Below, piece after piece: positions 1 through 10,092 of a stretch of DNA of 64,000 nucleotides. Both the position numbers and the translations under genes were made by a program. This stretch comes from Azospirillum baldaniorum (GTDB lineage: Bacteria; Pseudomonadota; Alphaproteobacteria; Azospirillales; Azospirillaceae), in contig NZ_CP022253.1 in assembly GCF_003119195.2 (NCBI RefSeq), positions 700,001-764,000 on the forward strand. Reading direction: 5' to 3'. The notes under the pieces are model-generated. The model was not told where the DNA came from, searched no databases, and was given only the letters and a program-made list of their open reading frames with translations. The first letter of the stretch is position 1, and each line of letters opens with the position of its first letter.

Positions 1-1472
1 TCGATCGCGGCGGCGATGGAGGAGGAGATGTCGTTGATCGAGGAGATGGTCGCCCCGATCCCGCGGATGGCGCCGACCGCCCCGCCGGTGGCCGCCTGGA
101 TGGCGCCGATCTGCTGGGCGATCTCCTCCGTCGCCTTGGAGGTCTGGTTGGCGAGGCTCTTGACCTCGCTGGCCACGACGGCGAAGCCCTTGCCGGCCTC
201 GCCCGCCCGTGCCGCCTCGATGGTGGCGTTCAGAGCCAGCAGGTTGGTCTGGGCGGCGATGTTCTGGATCAGGTCAACCACGTCGCCGATGCGCTGGGCC
301 GCTTCCGACAGCCCCTGCACGGTGGCGTTGGTGCGGTCGGCCTCGTCCACCGCCTTGCCGGCGATGCCGGCCGACTGCGACACCTGCTGGGAGATCTCGG
401 TGATGGAGGCGGCCATCTCCTCCGACGCGGCGGCGACGGTCTGCACGTTGGCGGAGGTCAACTCGGCCGCCGCCGCCGCGCTGCCGGCCTCGGCCCGCGT
501 GTGCTCGGCAATGTCGGTCATGCTGCGGGCGGTGGTGTCGAGCTGAGACGCCGCGGCGCCCACGGTCTGCAGGACGCTGTGCACCGCGCCGTCGAAGTTG
601 CGGATCAGCGAATCGATCCGCTCGGTGCGGCGGCGCTTGTTCTCCTCCTCGGCGGCCTGGGCGGCGGTCAGGCGCTCCGCCTCGATCAGGCCGTCCTTGA
701 AGACCTGCACCGCGCGGGCCATGGCGCCGATCTCATCCCGGCGGGTGCCGCCCTCCACGGCGACGCCGAGGTCGCGCTTGGCCAGACGGTCCATGATGGA
801 GGTCAGGGTGACGATGGGCCGGGCGACCGACTTCGTCATGGCGATGCCGGCGAACAGGCAGAGGACCGCCACGAACGCGATGGCGCCCAGAATCCAGTTC
901 TGCGCCCCGACATAGGTGACCCGCCCCCTGTCCGCCGCCTTCGTGGCGTTCTGGACGTTGGAGGCGGTCAGCTCATTGATGAGCGCGGAGCATTCATCGA
1001 ACGCCTTGCGCGATTCTTCCCGGTACACGCCCGTGGCCTTCTCGTTCTCGTTGGCCCGGGAGGGCGGAAGCAGCTTGCCTTGGCTGATTTTCAGATAGCT
1101 GTCCCACGCCGCCTCCCAGCGCTTGAAGGTCTGGGTTTCCCAGCCGGGGGCCAGCAGCGGTTCATACTTCCGCCGGGCCTCCGCCAAGCGGTTCAGCACC
1201 GTGGTCATTTCCTTTTCGACCTCGGCCATTTCCGCGGGGTAGAGCGCCAGGATGTGGGACGCCTCCAGGATGCGGTAATCGTTGGCCGCACCGTCGATCT
1301 CCCCGATGGCGGTGACGCTGGGCAGCCAGTTGGAGCGGATTTCCTCAGCGGCGTGATTGACGGTGCTCAGCCGGTCAACGGCGAACAGTCCCAGGGCGAC
1401 CGACATCAGCAGGACACAGACGGTGGCGGCGACCACCTTGGTTCGGATGGTCATGGAACTCAGCATGGACAT
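1..1472 (-). CDS. Methyl-accepting chemotaxis protein (C-terminus cut by window edge)
   Basis: A transmembrane chemoreceptor that would signal to CheA/CheW. About 490 residues are visible. An N-terminal membrane helix (about residues 10-32) is followed by a helical periplasmic ligand region, a second membrane helix near residues 200-220, a HAMP linker, and the cytoplasmic signalling coiled coil. The conserved hairpin tip is readable as [20 protein letters not shown] followed by [11 protein letters not shown]. The start at 1472 begins MSMLSSM; downstream Met codons at 1466 and 1454 are alternatives. The last helical part lies beyond base 1. The ligand cannot be told from sequence. Confidence 0.93.
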   Translation of the reverse strand, partial: MSMLSSMTIRTKVVAATVCVLLMSVALGLFAVDRLSTVNHAAEEIRSNWLPSVTAIGEIDGAANDYRILEASHILALYPAEMAEVEKEMTTVLNRLAEARRKYEPLLAPGWETQTFKRWEAAWDSYLKISQGKLLPPSRANENEKATGVYREESRKAFDECSALINELTASNVQNATKAADRGRVTYVGAQNWILGAIAFVAVLCLFAGIAMTKSVARPIVTLTSIMDRLAKRDLGVAVEGGTRRDEIGAMARAVQVFKDGLIEAERLTAAQAAEEENKRRRTERIDSLIRNFDGAVHSVLQTVGAAASQLDTTARSMTDIAEHTRAEAGSAAAAAELTSANVQTVAAASEEMAASITEISQQVSQSAGIAGKAVDEADRTNATVQGLSEAAQRIGDVVDLIQNIAAQTNLLALNATIEAARAGEAGKGFAVVASEVKSLANQTSKATEEIAQQIGAIQAATGGAVGAIRGIGATISSINDISSSIAAAI

Positions 1473-1727
1473 GGCGCGTATCTCTTTCCCCCGAAACGAT
1501 GCGGCGGCGGTCGATTGTTTTGAGTCTGAACGAAAGGATTCGGCAGACCAGCCGCCCGTGCGGTGGGCGTTGGATTTGCCGTGATCAAATGATTGAACAG
1601 CAAATATTAAGAAAGACGCAAGAATGATGCAGGGAGGGCTGCCTCCCGCTTTTCAAATGGTTTCTTTCTTTTAAGAAAGATGAATGTCTGAAGAGGCGAG
1701 TGCGACCGGACGACTGCAAGCCAAGGT

Positions 1728-2675
1728 TCAGAGGGGCGGCGCGTAGGTGGCCAGCAGGAAGGACAGGGTGACCACGCTGGCGATGGTGGACATCAGGATC
1801 GCGGCGGAGGTGCGCTCCACATAGATGCGGTACTGGCTGGCCACCACGAAGGTCAGGGCGCCGGTGGGCAGGCCGGCGAGGATGATGGCCGACCCGGCCC
1901 AGAAGGGGTCGAGCGGGAACAGCGTCTGGATGAGGAACCACGCCAGCGCCGGCTGCACCACCAGCTTCAGGGCGCTGATCCAGCCGACCTCCAGCAGGTT
2001 GGCCTTCAGGCTCTGGGTCGCCAGGAACAGGCCGATGGCGAACAGGGCGCAGGGACCGGCGGAGGCGCCCATCAGGTCGCAGTAGATGGCGATCGGGCGC
2101 GGCACCGGCACGCCGGACAGGAAGACCGACCAGGCGAGCCCCAGGGCCGTGGAGATGATCAGCGGGTTCTTGACCAGCGCCCGGCCGACGTCGCGCAGCG
2201 CCTTGCCGATGCCGCCGCCCTGGCTGTTGGCGAACTCCAGCCAGATCACCGCGATGCCGACCATGATCGCGCTCATGATGACGGTGGCGAGGATCGCCGG
2301 GGCCAGACGGTCCGGGCCGAAGGCCGCCAGGAACAGGGGGATGCCCATGTAGCCGGTGTTGGAGAAGCAGGCGTTCAGCCCCTGCATGCACTGGATCTGC
2401 GTCCGCTCCCGGTGGATCAACCAGCCGAGCAGGGCGCCCAGCGCGTAGACCGCCAGCATCGAGCCGAGGAAGGCGCCGATGAAGGGGCCGTTGAAGATCT
2501 CCGACAGCGAGCGCTTCGCGGTGCCGAGGAACAGCACCGGCGGCAGGGCCATCCAGTAGACGAACTTGTTCAGCGCCTCCGACGAGGCGGGACCGAGAAG
2601 CTTCGCCTTACCGGAAAGGACGCCCGCCAGGATGATGGCGAAGACCGGGAGCGCCACGTTGAAGACCACCGACAT
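1728..2675 (-). CDS. AEC-family (auxin efflux carrier-type) transporter
   Basis: A 315-residue integral membrane protein with about ten hydrophobic segments spread over its whole length, typical of AEC/malonate-type carriers. It starts MSVVFNVALPVFAIILAGVL, the usual first helix of the family, and has the half-domain motif NACFSNTGYMGIPL. The ATG at 2675 was chosen because the upstream extension of the frame is arginine-rich and non-membrane. The substrate is unknown; family members move organic acids or other small anions. It is a single gene, divergent from the TerB-like gene. Confidence 0.85.
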   Translation of the reverse strand: MSVVFNVALPVFAIILAGVLSGKAKLLGPASSEALNKFVYWMALPPVLFLGTAKRSLSEIFNGPFIGAFLGSMLAVYALGALLGWLIHRERTQIQCMQGLNACFSNTGYMGIPLFLAAFGPDRLAPAILATVIMSAIMVGIAVIWLEFANSQGGGIGKALRDVGRALVKNPLIISTALGLAWSVFLSGVPVPRPIAIYCDLMGASAGPCALFAIGLFLATQSLKANLLEVGWISALKLVVQPALAWFLIQTLFPLDPFWAGSAIILAGLPTGALTFVVASQYRIYVERTSAAILMSTIASVVTLSFLLATYAPPL

Positions 2676-2822
2676 GGGGGCCGACCTTAAGGGGCAACCC
2701 GTCCCCTGTCGAGGGACCCACCCGTCCGTCCCGGGCATAGCTCCCTTGACGGCGCTCCCTCCCTTGACGGCGCGCGGGGGGCGGGCAAGATTGGGCGGGG
2801 CCCTTTTTCCGCAGGAGTTTCG

Positions 2823-3227
2823 ATGATCAACCATCACAGCGCGCTCATCTACGTCATGGTGCTGGTGTCGGCGTGCGACGGCGACATGACGGACGCGGAG
2901 CTTGAGGCCATCGGCGAGAACGTCCGCTACCTGCCGATCTTCAAGGATTTCGACATCGACCGGCTGACCGACGTGACCCGCGAATGCTCCGGCCTGCTGG
3001 CCGACGCCGACGGGCTGGAGACGACGCTCCAGATCGTCAAGGAGGCGATTCCGTCCAAGCTGTCCGAGACCGCCTACGCGCTCGCCTGCGACATCGCCGC
3101 GGCGGACCCGTCGGCCTCGCAGGAGGAGCTGCGGATGCTGGAGCTGATCCGGCACAAGCTGGGCGTGGACCGGCTGTGCGCCGCCGCCATCGAACGCGGC
3201 GCGCGGGCGCGCCACACCCGTCTGTGA
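2823..3227 (+). CDS. TerB-like (TerB/DjlA helical fold) protein
   Basis: A 134-residue all-helical protein. The N-terminus (HSALIYVMVLVSACDGDMTD) has the pattern of the TerB fold: an acidic metal-binding D-x-D/E patch after the first helix (CDGDMTDAELEAI) and a repeat of this in the C-terminal half (ACDIAAADPSASQEEL). The family is linked to tellurite response and membrane stress, but this stand-alone alphaproteobacterial form has no proven function. It lies 26 bases before the next gene and is probably cotranscribed with it. Confidence 0.75.
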   Translation: MINHHSALIYVMVLVSACDGDMTDAELEAIGENVRYLPIFKDFDIDRLTDVTRECSGLLADADGLETTLQIVKEAIPSKLSETAYALACDIAAADPSASQEELRMLELIRHKLGVDRLCAAAIERGARARHTRL

Positions 3228-3253
3228 CGGCCAGGGACATGACGGCCGGGGAC

Positions 3254-4123
3254 ATGGCAGACCTCAAGGACCGTGCGGTCGGCTTCATCGGGCTGGGCCT
3301 GATGGGCCGGCCGATGGCCCGCAATCTGGCGAAGGCCGGTGCGGCCCTGGTGATCAGCAGCCGCAGCCCCGGCCCGGTCGAGGAACTGGCCGGCGAGGGC
3401 ATGAGCCCCGCCGCCGGACCCGCCGAGGTCGCCGCCCGCGCCGACGCCATCGTGCTGATGCTGTCGGACACCGTGGCGGTGGAGGCGGTGGCCGCGGCGC
3501 TGATGGACGCGCTGCGGCCTGGCCATCTCGTCATCGACATGGGCACCACGGCGGTCGGGGCGACCCGCAAGCTGGCCGAGGCCGTCCGCGCCAAGGGCGC
3601 CGACTGGGTCGACGCCCCGGTGTCGGGCGGCACGGTGGCGGCGGAGGCCGGCACTCTGACCATCATGGCCGGCGGCACGGAGGAGGCCTTCGCCCGCGCT
3701 CTGCCGCTGTTCCAGGCGATGGGCCAGCGCATCACCCATGTCGGTGACAGCGGGGCCGGGCAGGTCGCCAAGATGGCCAATCAGGTGATCGTCGCGCTGA
3801 GCATCGGCGCGGTGGCCGAAGCCCTGGCGCTGGCCAAGGCGGCGGGGGTGGAGCCGGGCAAGGTCCGCGACGCCATCCGCGGCGGCTTCGCCGAGTCGCG
3901 CATCCTGGAACTGCACGGCCAGCGCATGGTCTCCGGCGACTTCACGCCGGGCGGCCGGGTGCTTACTCAGATCAAGGACCTGAAACAGGCGGAGGAGCTG
4001 GCGGAGCAGTCCGGCATCCAGCTTCCCGCGCTGGGCCTCAGCCTGGAGCTGTTCGAACTGCTGGCCGAACAGGGCGACGGAGGGCTGGACCATTCCGCCC
4101 TCTACCGGCTGTTCGTCAAGTAG
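3254..4123 (+). CDS. NAD(P)-dependent beta-hydroxyacid dehydrogenase family protein
   Basis: A 289-residue oxidoreductase of the 3-hydroxyisobutyrate / tartronate semialdehyde reductase family. The N-terminal Rossmann motif is GFIGLGLMGRPMARNL, the substrate-binding motif is DAPVSGG near residue 120, and the catalytic lysine lies in GAGQVAKMANQ near residue 170. The ATG at 3254 puts the Rossmann strand close to the N-terminus; an ATG at 3239 would add five residues. The exact substrate cannot be assigned from sequence. Confidence 0.88.
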   Translation: MADLKDRAVGFIGLGLMGRPMARNLAKAGAALVISSRSPGPVEELAGEGMSPAAGPAEVAARADAIVLMLSDTVAVEAVAAALMDALRPGHLVIDMGTTAVGATRKLAEAVRAKGADWVDAPVSGGTVAAEAGTLTIMAGGTEEAFARALPLFQAMGQRITHVGDSGAGQVAKMANQVIVALSIGAVAEALALAKAAGVEPGKVRDAIRGGFAESRILELHGQRMVSGDFTPGGRVLTQIKDLKQAEELAEQSGIQLPALGLSLELFELLAEQGDGGLDHSALYRLFVK

Positions 4124-4127
4124 CCCT

Positions 4128-4595
4128 TCAGGCGCCGGTCGGGTTCCCCTGGCTGGCGCCATCGAGGGCCAGATGCAGCAAGGGAAACGGACGGCCGCTG
4201 TCGTCCAGCGCGGAGCGCCCGACCTCCCGGAAGCCGAGACGCCGATAGAAGGCCCGTGCAGCGCTGTTCTGCTCGTTCACGTCGACCGTCAGCTCCGGCC
4301 CACCCTCCAGGGCGCGGGCGACCAGGGTACGGCCGATTCCCCGGCCGTGCCACGCCGGATCGACGAACAGCGTGTCGATCTTGCTCCCGGTCATGCCCAA
4401 GAAGCCGACCGGCCGGTCGTCACCGTCCACAGCGACCATGAGCGCCGCCGCCGGAAGATACTGGTCGCGCACGAGGTCGGCGTAGAAGCCGATGTCCTCC
4501 TCGCTCAGGAAATCGTGCGTGCTGCGCACCGCGGCGAGCCAGACGGCGAACAGCGCGGGGACGTCGTCGGGGCGGGAGGAGCGGATCGGGATCAC
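4128..4595 (-). CDS. GNAT N-acetyltransferase
   Basis: A 155-residue acetyltransferase. The acetyl-CoA binding signature is VDPAWHGRGIGRTLVARALE and the C-terminal motif is NEQNSAARAFYRRLGF. It begins with a GTG whose last two bases overlap the TGA stop of the upstream dehydrogenase (GTGA), so translation is probably coupled. The acceptor substrate is unknown. The gene ends four bases from the convergent oxidoreductase. Confidence 0.88.
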   Translation of the reverse strand: MIPIRSSRPDDVPALFAVWLAAVRSTHDFLSEEDIGFYADLVRDQYLPAAALMVAVDGDDRPVGFLGMTGSKIDTLFVDPAWHGRGIGRTLVARALEGGPELTVDVNEQNSAARAFYRRLGFREVGRSALDDSGRPFPLLHLALDGASQGNPTGA

Positions 4596-5611
4596 TCCTC
4601 CAGATACTCCTTCACCAGCAGCTCGGCGATCTGCACGGCGTTGAGCGCGGCGCCCTTGCGCAGATTGTCGGTGGACGCCCAGAAGGACAGGCCGTTGTCC
4701 ACCGTGTAGTCCTCGCGGATGCGGCTGATGAAGACCGGGTCGTCCCCGGCGATCTCGACCGGGGTGATGTAGCCGTCGTTCTCCTGCTGGTCGATCACCT
4801 GCATGCCCGGCGCCTTGCGCAGGATGCGGCGGGCCTCCTCGGCGGTCACCGGCTCCACGCACTCGATGGTGATCGCGGCGGAATGGCCGATGAAGACGGG
4901 GACGCGGACGCAGGTCGCGCTCACCTTGATCTTGGGGTCGAGGACCTTCTTCGTCTCGACGGTCAGCGCCCACTCGTCCCGCGTCGCGCCGTCCTCCATG
5001 AAGGGGCCGATGTGCGGGATGACGTTGAAGGCGATCTGCTTGGAGAAGACGGACTTCTGCACCGGGTCGTTCACGTAGATGGCGCGGGTCTGGCCGAACA
5101 ACTCGTCCATGCCCTCCTTGCCGGCGTCCGAGGCCGCCTGGTAGGTGGAGACGACGACGCGGCTCACCGTGACCTGCTCGTGCAGGGGCTTCAGCGCCAT
5201 GGCCAGCAGGATGGCAGCACCGCCGGGGCTGGCGACGATGTTCTTCTTCGCGTAGCCGGCGAGCGCGTCGCCGTTGACCTCCGGGATCACCAGCGGGACG
5301 TCGGGATCCATGCGGAACTGCGGGCTGGCGTCGATCACCACGGCGCCCGCGGCGGCGCCGCGCGGCGCGTGGGCCGCCGAAACCTTGGCGTCCGCGGCGA
5401 ACAGCGCGATGTCCACGCCCTTGAAGTCGAAGCGGCCGACGTCCTCGACCTTCAGCACCGCGTCCTCGCCGAAGGACACCTCCTTGCCGACCGCGCTGTC
5501 GGCGGCCAGGGCGATCACCGCGTCGGCCGGGAACCGGCGGTCAGCGAGGGTGGTCAGCATTTCCCGTCCGACGTTGCCGGTGGCGCCGACGACCGCGACT
5601 GTGTAGCCCAT
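4592..5611 (-). CDS. Aspartate-semialdehyde dehydrogenase homologue lacking the catalytic cysteine
   Basis: A 339-residue protein with the full Asd fold. The NADP-binding start is MGYTVAVVGATGNVGREML, and later motifs include RVPVFIGHS. Asd normally makes L-aspartate semialdehyde from aspartyl phosphate in lysine, threonine and methionine synthesis. The catalytic motif N-P-N-C-S-T-I is replaced by S-P-G-G-A-A-I at residues 128-134, so glycine 131 stands at the cysteine position. The downstream S-G-A-G element reads S-D-A-G. The reading frame is intact and well conserved elsewhere, so this looks like a repurposed paralogue rather than decay. The start at 5611 is the first Met before the Rossmann strand. 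Confidence 0.85.
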   Translation of the reverse strand: MGYTVAVVGATGNVGREMLTTLADRRFPADAVIALAADSAVGKEVSFGEDAVLKVEDVGRFDFKGVDIALFAADAKVSAAHAPRGAAAGAVVIDASPQFRMDPDVPLVIPEVNGDALAGYAKKNIVASPGGAAILLAMALKPLHEQVTVSRVVVSTYQAASDAGKEGMDELFGQTRAIYVNDPVQKSVFSKQIAFNVIPHIGPFMEDGATRDEWALTVETKKVLDPKIKVSATCVRVPVFIGHSAAITIECVEPVTAEEARRILRKAPGMQVIDQQENDGYITPVEIAGDDPVFISRIREDYTVDNGLSFWASTDNLRKGAALNAVQIAELLVKEYLEE

Positions 5612-5742
5612 GGCGGTTAATCCCTGTGATATGCGGTGCGAAGAGGGCTTGAGGTATGCGGTTCCCATTGGAATTGCAACAGCGCCCGCGTTGTGACACC
5701 GTGTCCGCCCTATCACGAACGACCGCGACCGGCACACAGGGG

Positions 5743-6007
5743 CATGGCCACTCCGCTCGAAGACATCATCGCCAAGGCGATCAAGGACGCGGACAAGTCC
5801 TTCTTCAACGAGGACTACACCAAGCAGGCGCGCTCGGTGATGAACGCGCTGAAGAAGGCCGGCTACGAGGTCGCTCCGGTCCGCCCGCCCGAGGGGCTGG
5901 TGGAATGGGCCAAGGAGAACATTCCCTTCGGCCGGCTGCGTCCGGCGGAGCTGATTACCCAGATGTATTCGATGATGGTGGAGAATGTTCGCCGCTTCGA
6001 CAAGTAA
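5743..6007 (+). CDS. Conserved small hypothetical protein
   Basis: An 87-residue soluble protein, rich in charged helices, beginning MATPLEDIIAKAIKDADKSFF and ending VRRFDK. The codon use matches the surrounding host genes. No catalytic motif or membrane segment is visible. It stands alone between the divergent Asd-like gene and the sdh operon. Function unknown. Confidence 0.75.
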
Positions 6008-6256
6008 TAGGCTGAACGGCGAAACCGGGTTTCGGCCCTGGTAATACCAGTCTGCAGCAAAGCCCGTTAGTTTTCAGGCACTTCCCGCGGTGCGCCATTT
6101 TGGCCACGGCCAAGTCCCTGCCGTTGACTCGTGTGCGGTAGAGGCGTAATTCAATCGCCAAACACAGCAGGGCTTAAAACTTTCGGTCTCGCATCACCCG
6201 CCGTCGCGGCAACAGCCCTCCTTGCCGCGACCGGTCGCCGAACTGAGGACGACGCA

Positions 6257-6646
6257 ATGGCAAACGGCAGCGGTCGGCCGCTCTCTCCGCATCTGCAAGT
6301 CTACAAACTCCCCAGGACCGCGCTCCTGTCCATCACGCACCGCATCACGGGCGTGGGGCTGGCCGTCGGGACCCTTCTGCTGACCTGGTGGCTGGTCGCC
6401 GCCGCCACCAGCCCCGCCGCCTACGAGCGCGCGCAGCATTTCATCGGCTCCTTCTTCGGGCTGCTGCTGATGTTCGGCTGGTCGCTGGCGCTCTACTATC
6501 ACCTGTGCAACGGCATCCGGCATCTGGTGTGGGACGCCGGCAAGGCGTTCGAGCTGAGCGAGGCCGACCGCGGCAACCAGATCGTCATCGGTGCGGCGGC
6601 CGTGCTGACCGTGCTGACCTGGATCATCGGCCTGGCCGTGTGGTGA
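6257..6646 (+). CDS. sdhC: Succinate dehydrogenase cytochrome b556 subunit
   Basis: Membrane anchor of complex II: 129 residues with three membrane helices. The family signature SPHLQVYKL...SITHRITGV is near the N-terminus. The histidine in LYYHLCNGIRHLVWD is the expected haem/quinone-site ligand. It is the first gene of the sdhCDAB operon, 11 bases before sdhD. The ATG at 6257 follows a purine-rich GAGGAC. The 250-base region upstream of it presumably carries the operon promoter, but no clear box was picked out. Confidence 0.96.
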   Translation: MANGSGRPLSPHLQVYKLPRTALLSITHRITGVGLAVGTLLLTWWLVAAATSPAAYERAQHFIGSFFGLLLMFGWSLALYYHLCNGIRHLVWDAGKAFELSEADRGNQIVIGAAAVLTVLTWIIGLAVW

Positions 6647-6657
6647 GGAGAGAAGAC

Positions 6658-7053
6658 ATGGCGTCCAACAGCAAGACCCTCCGCTCGCCGCTGCAGATCG
6701 CGCGCGGCCTGGGCTCCGCCAAGCACGGCACCGAGCATTGGTGGCACCAGCGCGTCACCGCCATCGCCCTGGTTCCGCTGACCATCTGGTTCGTCTTCGG
6801 CGTGATCCGCCATCTGGGCGCCGACCACGCGGCCTTCGTTGCGTGGCTGGAGTCGCCCTTCTCGGCGCTGATGATGGTGCTGACCGCCGTGGTCACCTTC
6901 CACCACGCCCAGGCCGGGCTGCAGGTGGTGATCGAGGACTACGTGCACAACGAGATGGCGAAGATCCTGAGCATCCTGGCCGTGAAAGCCCTGTGCTTCG
7001 TGCTGGGTGCCGCCTGCGTCATCGCCGTCCTCAAGATTTCGTTCGGAGCCTGA
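6658..7053 (+). CDS. sdhD: Succinate dehydrogenase membrane anchor subunit
   Basis: The second membrane anchor of complex II: 131 residues with three hydrophobic helices. HWWHQRVTAIAL opens the first helix, and HHAQAGLQVVIEDYVHNE carries the conserved histidines and acidic residue of the alphaproteobacterial SdhD type. It lies between sdhC and sdhA with short spacers. GAGGAGAGAAGAC just upstream gives a good ribosome binding site for the ATG at 6658. Confidence 0.95.
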   Translation: MASNSKTLRSPLQIARGLGSAKHGTEHWWHQRVTAIALVPLTIWFVFGVIRHLGADHAAFVAWLESPFSALMMVLTAVVTFHHAQAGLQVVIEDYVHNEMAKILSILAVKALCFVLGAACVIAVLKISFGA

Positions 7054-7059
7054 CGAGCC

Positions 7060-8841
7060 ATGGCCGCCTACGATATTATCGATCATTCCTATGACGTCGT
7101 CGTCGTCGGTGCCGGCGGTGCGGGCCTGCGCGCCACCTTCGGCATGGCCGAGAAGGGCCTGAAGACGGCGTGCATCACCAAGGTCTTCCCGACCCGCTCG
7201 CACACCGTGGCCGCCCAGGGCGGCATCTCGGCGGCGCTCGGCAACATGAGCGAGGACGACTGGCGCTTCCACATGTACGACACCGTAAAGGGGTCGGACT
7301 GGCTGGGCGACCAGGACGCCATCGAGTACATGTGCCGCGAGGCCATCCCGGCGATCATCGAGCTGGAGCACTACGGTGTGCCCTTCTCGCGCACGCCGGA
7401 AGGCAAGATCTACCAGCGCGCCTTCGGCGGCATGACCGCGCATTACGGCAAGCAGCAGGCCTACCGCACCTGCGCCGCCGCCGACCGCACCGGCCACGCC
7501 ATCCTGCACACCCTCTACCAGCAGTCGCTGAAGCACGAGGCGGAGTTCTTCGTCGAGTATTTCGCGCTCGACCTCATCATGGAGGACGGCGTCTGCAAGG
7601 GGGTGGTGGCCTGGAACCTCGACGACGGCACCATCCACCGCTTCCGCGCCCAGCTCGTCGTTCTGGCGACGGGCGGCTACGGCCGCGCCTACTTCTCCGC
7701 CACCTCGGCCCACACCTGCACGGGCGACGGCGGCGGCATGGTGCTGCGCGCCGGCCTGCCGCTGCAGGACATGGAGTTCGTGCAGTTCCACCCGACCGGC
7801 ATCTACGGCTCCGGCTGCCTCATCACCGAGGGCGTGCGCGGCGAGGGCGGCTACCTCACCAACTCCAACGGCGAACGCTTCATGGAGCGCTACGCGCCGT
7901 CGGCCAAGGACCTCGCCTCGCGCGACGTGGTGTCCCGCTCGATGACCATCGAGATCCGCGAGGGCCGCGGCGTCGGTGAGCACAAGGACCACATCCACCT
8001 GCACCTGGAGCATCTCCCGCCGGAGATCATCCACCAGCGCCTGCCCGGCATCGCCGAGACGGCCAAGATCTTCGCCGGCGTGGACGTCACCAAGGAACCG
8101 ATCCCGGTTCTACCGACGGTGCACTACAACATGGGCGGCATCCCCACCAACTTCCGGTGCGAGGTGGTCAACCCGACCGCCGAGGACCCGGATCGCGTGG
8201 TGCCCGGCCTGATGGCCATCGGCGAGGCGGCCTGCGTGTCGGTGCACGGCGCGAACCGCCTGGGCTCCAACTCGCTGCTCGACCTCGTGGTGTTCGGCCG
8301 TTCGGCGGCCATCCGCGCCGCCGAGATCGTCGAGAAGGGCAAGTCGGTGTCGTCGTCCGCCGCCGCGACCGACGTCGCCCTGGAGCGCTTCGACCGCATC
8401 CGCAACGCCAAGGGCTCCATCAAGTCGTCGGAGCTTCGCCTGGAAATGCAGCGGACCATGCAGAACAACTGCGCGGTCTTCCGCACCGGCGAGGTGCTGG
8501 AGGAGGGCGTCAAGCTCATCGACCAGACCTTCGCGAAGAAGAGCGATATGGCGATCAGCGACCGTTCGCTGGTCTGGAACTCCGACCTCGTCGAAGCCAT
8601 CGAGCTGGACAACCTGCTGTACCAGGCGGTCGCCACGCTCCACTCGGCGAAGAACCGGCCGGAGAGCCGCGGCGCCCACGCCCGCGAGGACTATCCGGAC
8701 CGCGACGACGAGAACTGGATGAAGCACACCGTCATCGAGGTGTCGGACAAGGGCGAGACGAAGATCGGGTACCGCCCGGTCCATCTCTACACCCTGACCG
8801 ACGAGGTGCAGGTGTTCCCGCCCAAGGCCCGCGTCTACTAA
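7060..8841 (+). CDS. sdhA: Succinate dehydrogenase flavoprotein subunit
   Basis: A 593-residue catalytic subunit that oxidises succinate to fumarate. The FAD-binding start is [16 protein letters not shown]. The histidine of [16 protein letters not shown] is the covalent FAD attachment site in the family. [21 protein letters not shown] and [19 protein letters not shown] are classic active-site blocks. Length matches the family (about 590-600). It sits 6 bases after sdhD and 30 bases before sdhB. Confidence 0.98.
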   Translation: MAAYDIIDHSYDVVVVGAGGAGLRATFGMAEKGLKTACITKVFPTRSHTVAAQGGISAALGNMSEDDWRFHMYDTVKGSDWLGDQDAIEYMCREAIPAIIELEHYGVPFSRTPEGKIYQRAFGGMTAHYGKQQAYRTCAAADRTGHAILHTLYQQSLKHEAEFFVEYFALDLIMEDGVCKGVVAWNLDDGTIHRFRAQLVVLATGGYGRAYFSATSAHTCTGDGGGMVLRAGLPLQDMEFVQFHPTGIYGSGCLITEGVRGEGGYLTNSNGERFMERYAPSAKDLASRDVVSRSMTIEIREGRGVGEHKDHIHLHLEHLPPEIIHQRLPGIAETAKIFAGVDVTKEPIPVLPTVHYNMGGIPTNFRCEVVNPTAEDPDRVVPGLMAIGEAACVSVHGANRLGSNSLLDLVVFGRSAAIRAAEIVEKGKSVSSSAAATDVALERFDRIRNAKGSIKSSELRLEMQRTMQNNCAVFRTGEVLEEGVKLIDQTFAKKSDMAISDRSLVWNSDLVEAIELDNLLYQAVATLHSAKNRPESRGAHAREDYPDRDDENWMKHTVIEVSDKGETKIGYRPVHLYTLTDEVQVFPPKARVY

Positions 8842-8871
8842 GGCGGCAAGAGCAAGGCAAGGATACGAACC

Positions 8872-9648
8872 ATGGTCGAATTCAACCTGCCCGCCAATTC
8901 CAAGGTCGGCGTCGGCAAGACCATCAACGCCGCCAGCGGCGCCAAGCGGGCGAAGACCTTCAAGATCTACCGCTGGTCGCCGGATGACGGGCAGAACCCG
9001 CGGGTCGACACCTACGTCGTCGACCTCGACAAGTTCGGCCCGATGATCCTGGACGCGATCATCTACATCAAGAACAACATCGACTCGACCCTGACCTTCC
9101 GGCGCTCGTGCCGCGAGGGCATCTGCGGGTCCTGCGCGATGAACATCGACGGCACCAACACGCTGGCCTGCCTGAAGGCCATCGAGGAGGTGAAGGGCGA
9201 CGTCAAGATCTACCCGCTGCCGCACATGCCGGTGGTGAAGGATCTCGTCCCCGACCTGAAGCACATCTATGCGCAGCTCGCCTCGATCAAGCCGTGGCTG
9301 CAGTCGCAGTCGCCGGCCCCGAGCCGCGAGCGTCTGCAGTCGCCGGAGGACCGCGCCAAGCTGGACGGCCTCTACGAGTGCATCCTGTGCTTCTGCTGCT
9401 CGACCTCCTGCCCCAGCTACTGGTGGAACGGCGACCGCTACCTCGGCCCGTCGATCCTGCTCCAGGCCTACCGCTGGATCGTCGACAGCCGCGACGAGAT
9501 GACGGGCGAGCGCCTCGACAACCTCGAGGACCCGTTCCGCCTCTACCGCTGCCACACCATCATGAACTGCACCAAGGCGTGCCCGAAGGGCCTCAACCCG
9601 GCCAAGGCCATCGCCGAGATCAAGAAGCTGATGGTTCAGCGCCGCTGA
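8872..9648 (+). CDS. sdhB: Succinate dehydrogenase iron-sulfur subunit
   Basis: A 258-residue electron-transfer subunit passing electrons from SdhA to quinone. All three cluster motifs are present: [13 protein letters not shown] for the 2Fe-2S cluster, [12 protein letters not shown] for 4Fe-4S, and [14 protein letters not shown] for 3Fe-4S. It is the last gene of the operon and is followed by an intrinsic terminator at about 9,676. Confidence 0.97.
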   Translation: MVEFNLPANSKVGVGKTINAASGAKRAKTFKIYRWSPDDGQNPRVDTYVVDLDKFGPMILDAIIYIKNNIDSTLTFRRSCREGICGSCAMNIDGTNTLACLKAIEEVKGDVKIYPLPHMPVVKDLVPDLKHIYAQLASIKPWLQSQSPAPSRERLQSPEDRAKLDGLYECILCFCCSTSCPSYWWNGDRYLGPSILLQAYRWIVDSRDEMTGERLDNLEDPFRLYRCHTIMNCTKACPKGLNPAKAIAEIKKLMVQRR

Positions 9649-9675
9649 TCCGTCCGTTTCGGTTCACCGATGAAG

Positions 9676-9710
9676 AACGGGGCGTCTCCGCAAGGGGGCG
9701 CCCCGTTTGC
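9676..9710 (+). terminator. Intrinsic terminator after sdhB
   Basis: Inverted repeat AACGGGGCG / CGCCCCGTT (9676-9684 and 9699-9707) with a 14-base loop, ending in a short T-containing tail. It is placed 28 bases after the sdhB stop. Confidence 0.75.
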
Positions 9711-9735
9711 TTTGGTCCTTCGGCGGCGTCTCGGC

Positions 9736-9939
9736 TCAGGCGAAGTCGGGATCGGTGGGCCGGGACGGCGGCAGGTCGTCGTTGGGCAGGGGGGAGGGCA
9801 TGTCCTCCTGCGGGCCGGGAGTCGGCAGGTCCGGGTTGTCGGTCAGGGGGCCCGGGGCGGGAACGTCCTGGCCCGGCGGCGGGAAGGGCGGGGCCGCGCG
9901 CAGCGGCTGCGGAAAGGCGCTCGAATAGGTCCAGCCCAT
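9736..9939 (-). CDS. Proline-rich small hypothetical protein
   Basis: A 67-residue protein starting MGWTYSSAFPQPLRAAPPF, with repeated P-x-P-G-P and acidic N/D-D-L-P units toward the C-terminus. It has no signal peptide or membrane helix and is probably disordered. It is convergent with sdhB and divergent from the aminotransferase. The region is strongly GC-biased, so chance coding is possible. Function unknown. Confidence 0.45.
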   Translation of the reverse strand: MGWTYSSAFPQPLRAAPPFPPPGQDVPAPGPLTDNPDLPTPGPQEDMPSPLPNDDLPPSRPTDPDFA

Positions 9940-10092
9940 GGGGCGGTCGCTCCCGGTGTGGTGAGGGTGTCCTGCATCAACCGTCCGGCTGGCCCGTCTG
10001 CGCAGGTTGACCGGCGGCGATGAGGGGGTATGCTTTTCGAGGGAGCGAATCATCCGGATAGAACCAACCCGAAGCCAAAAAGGGAGAAGATC

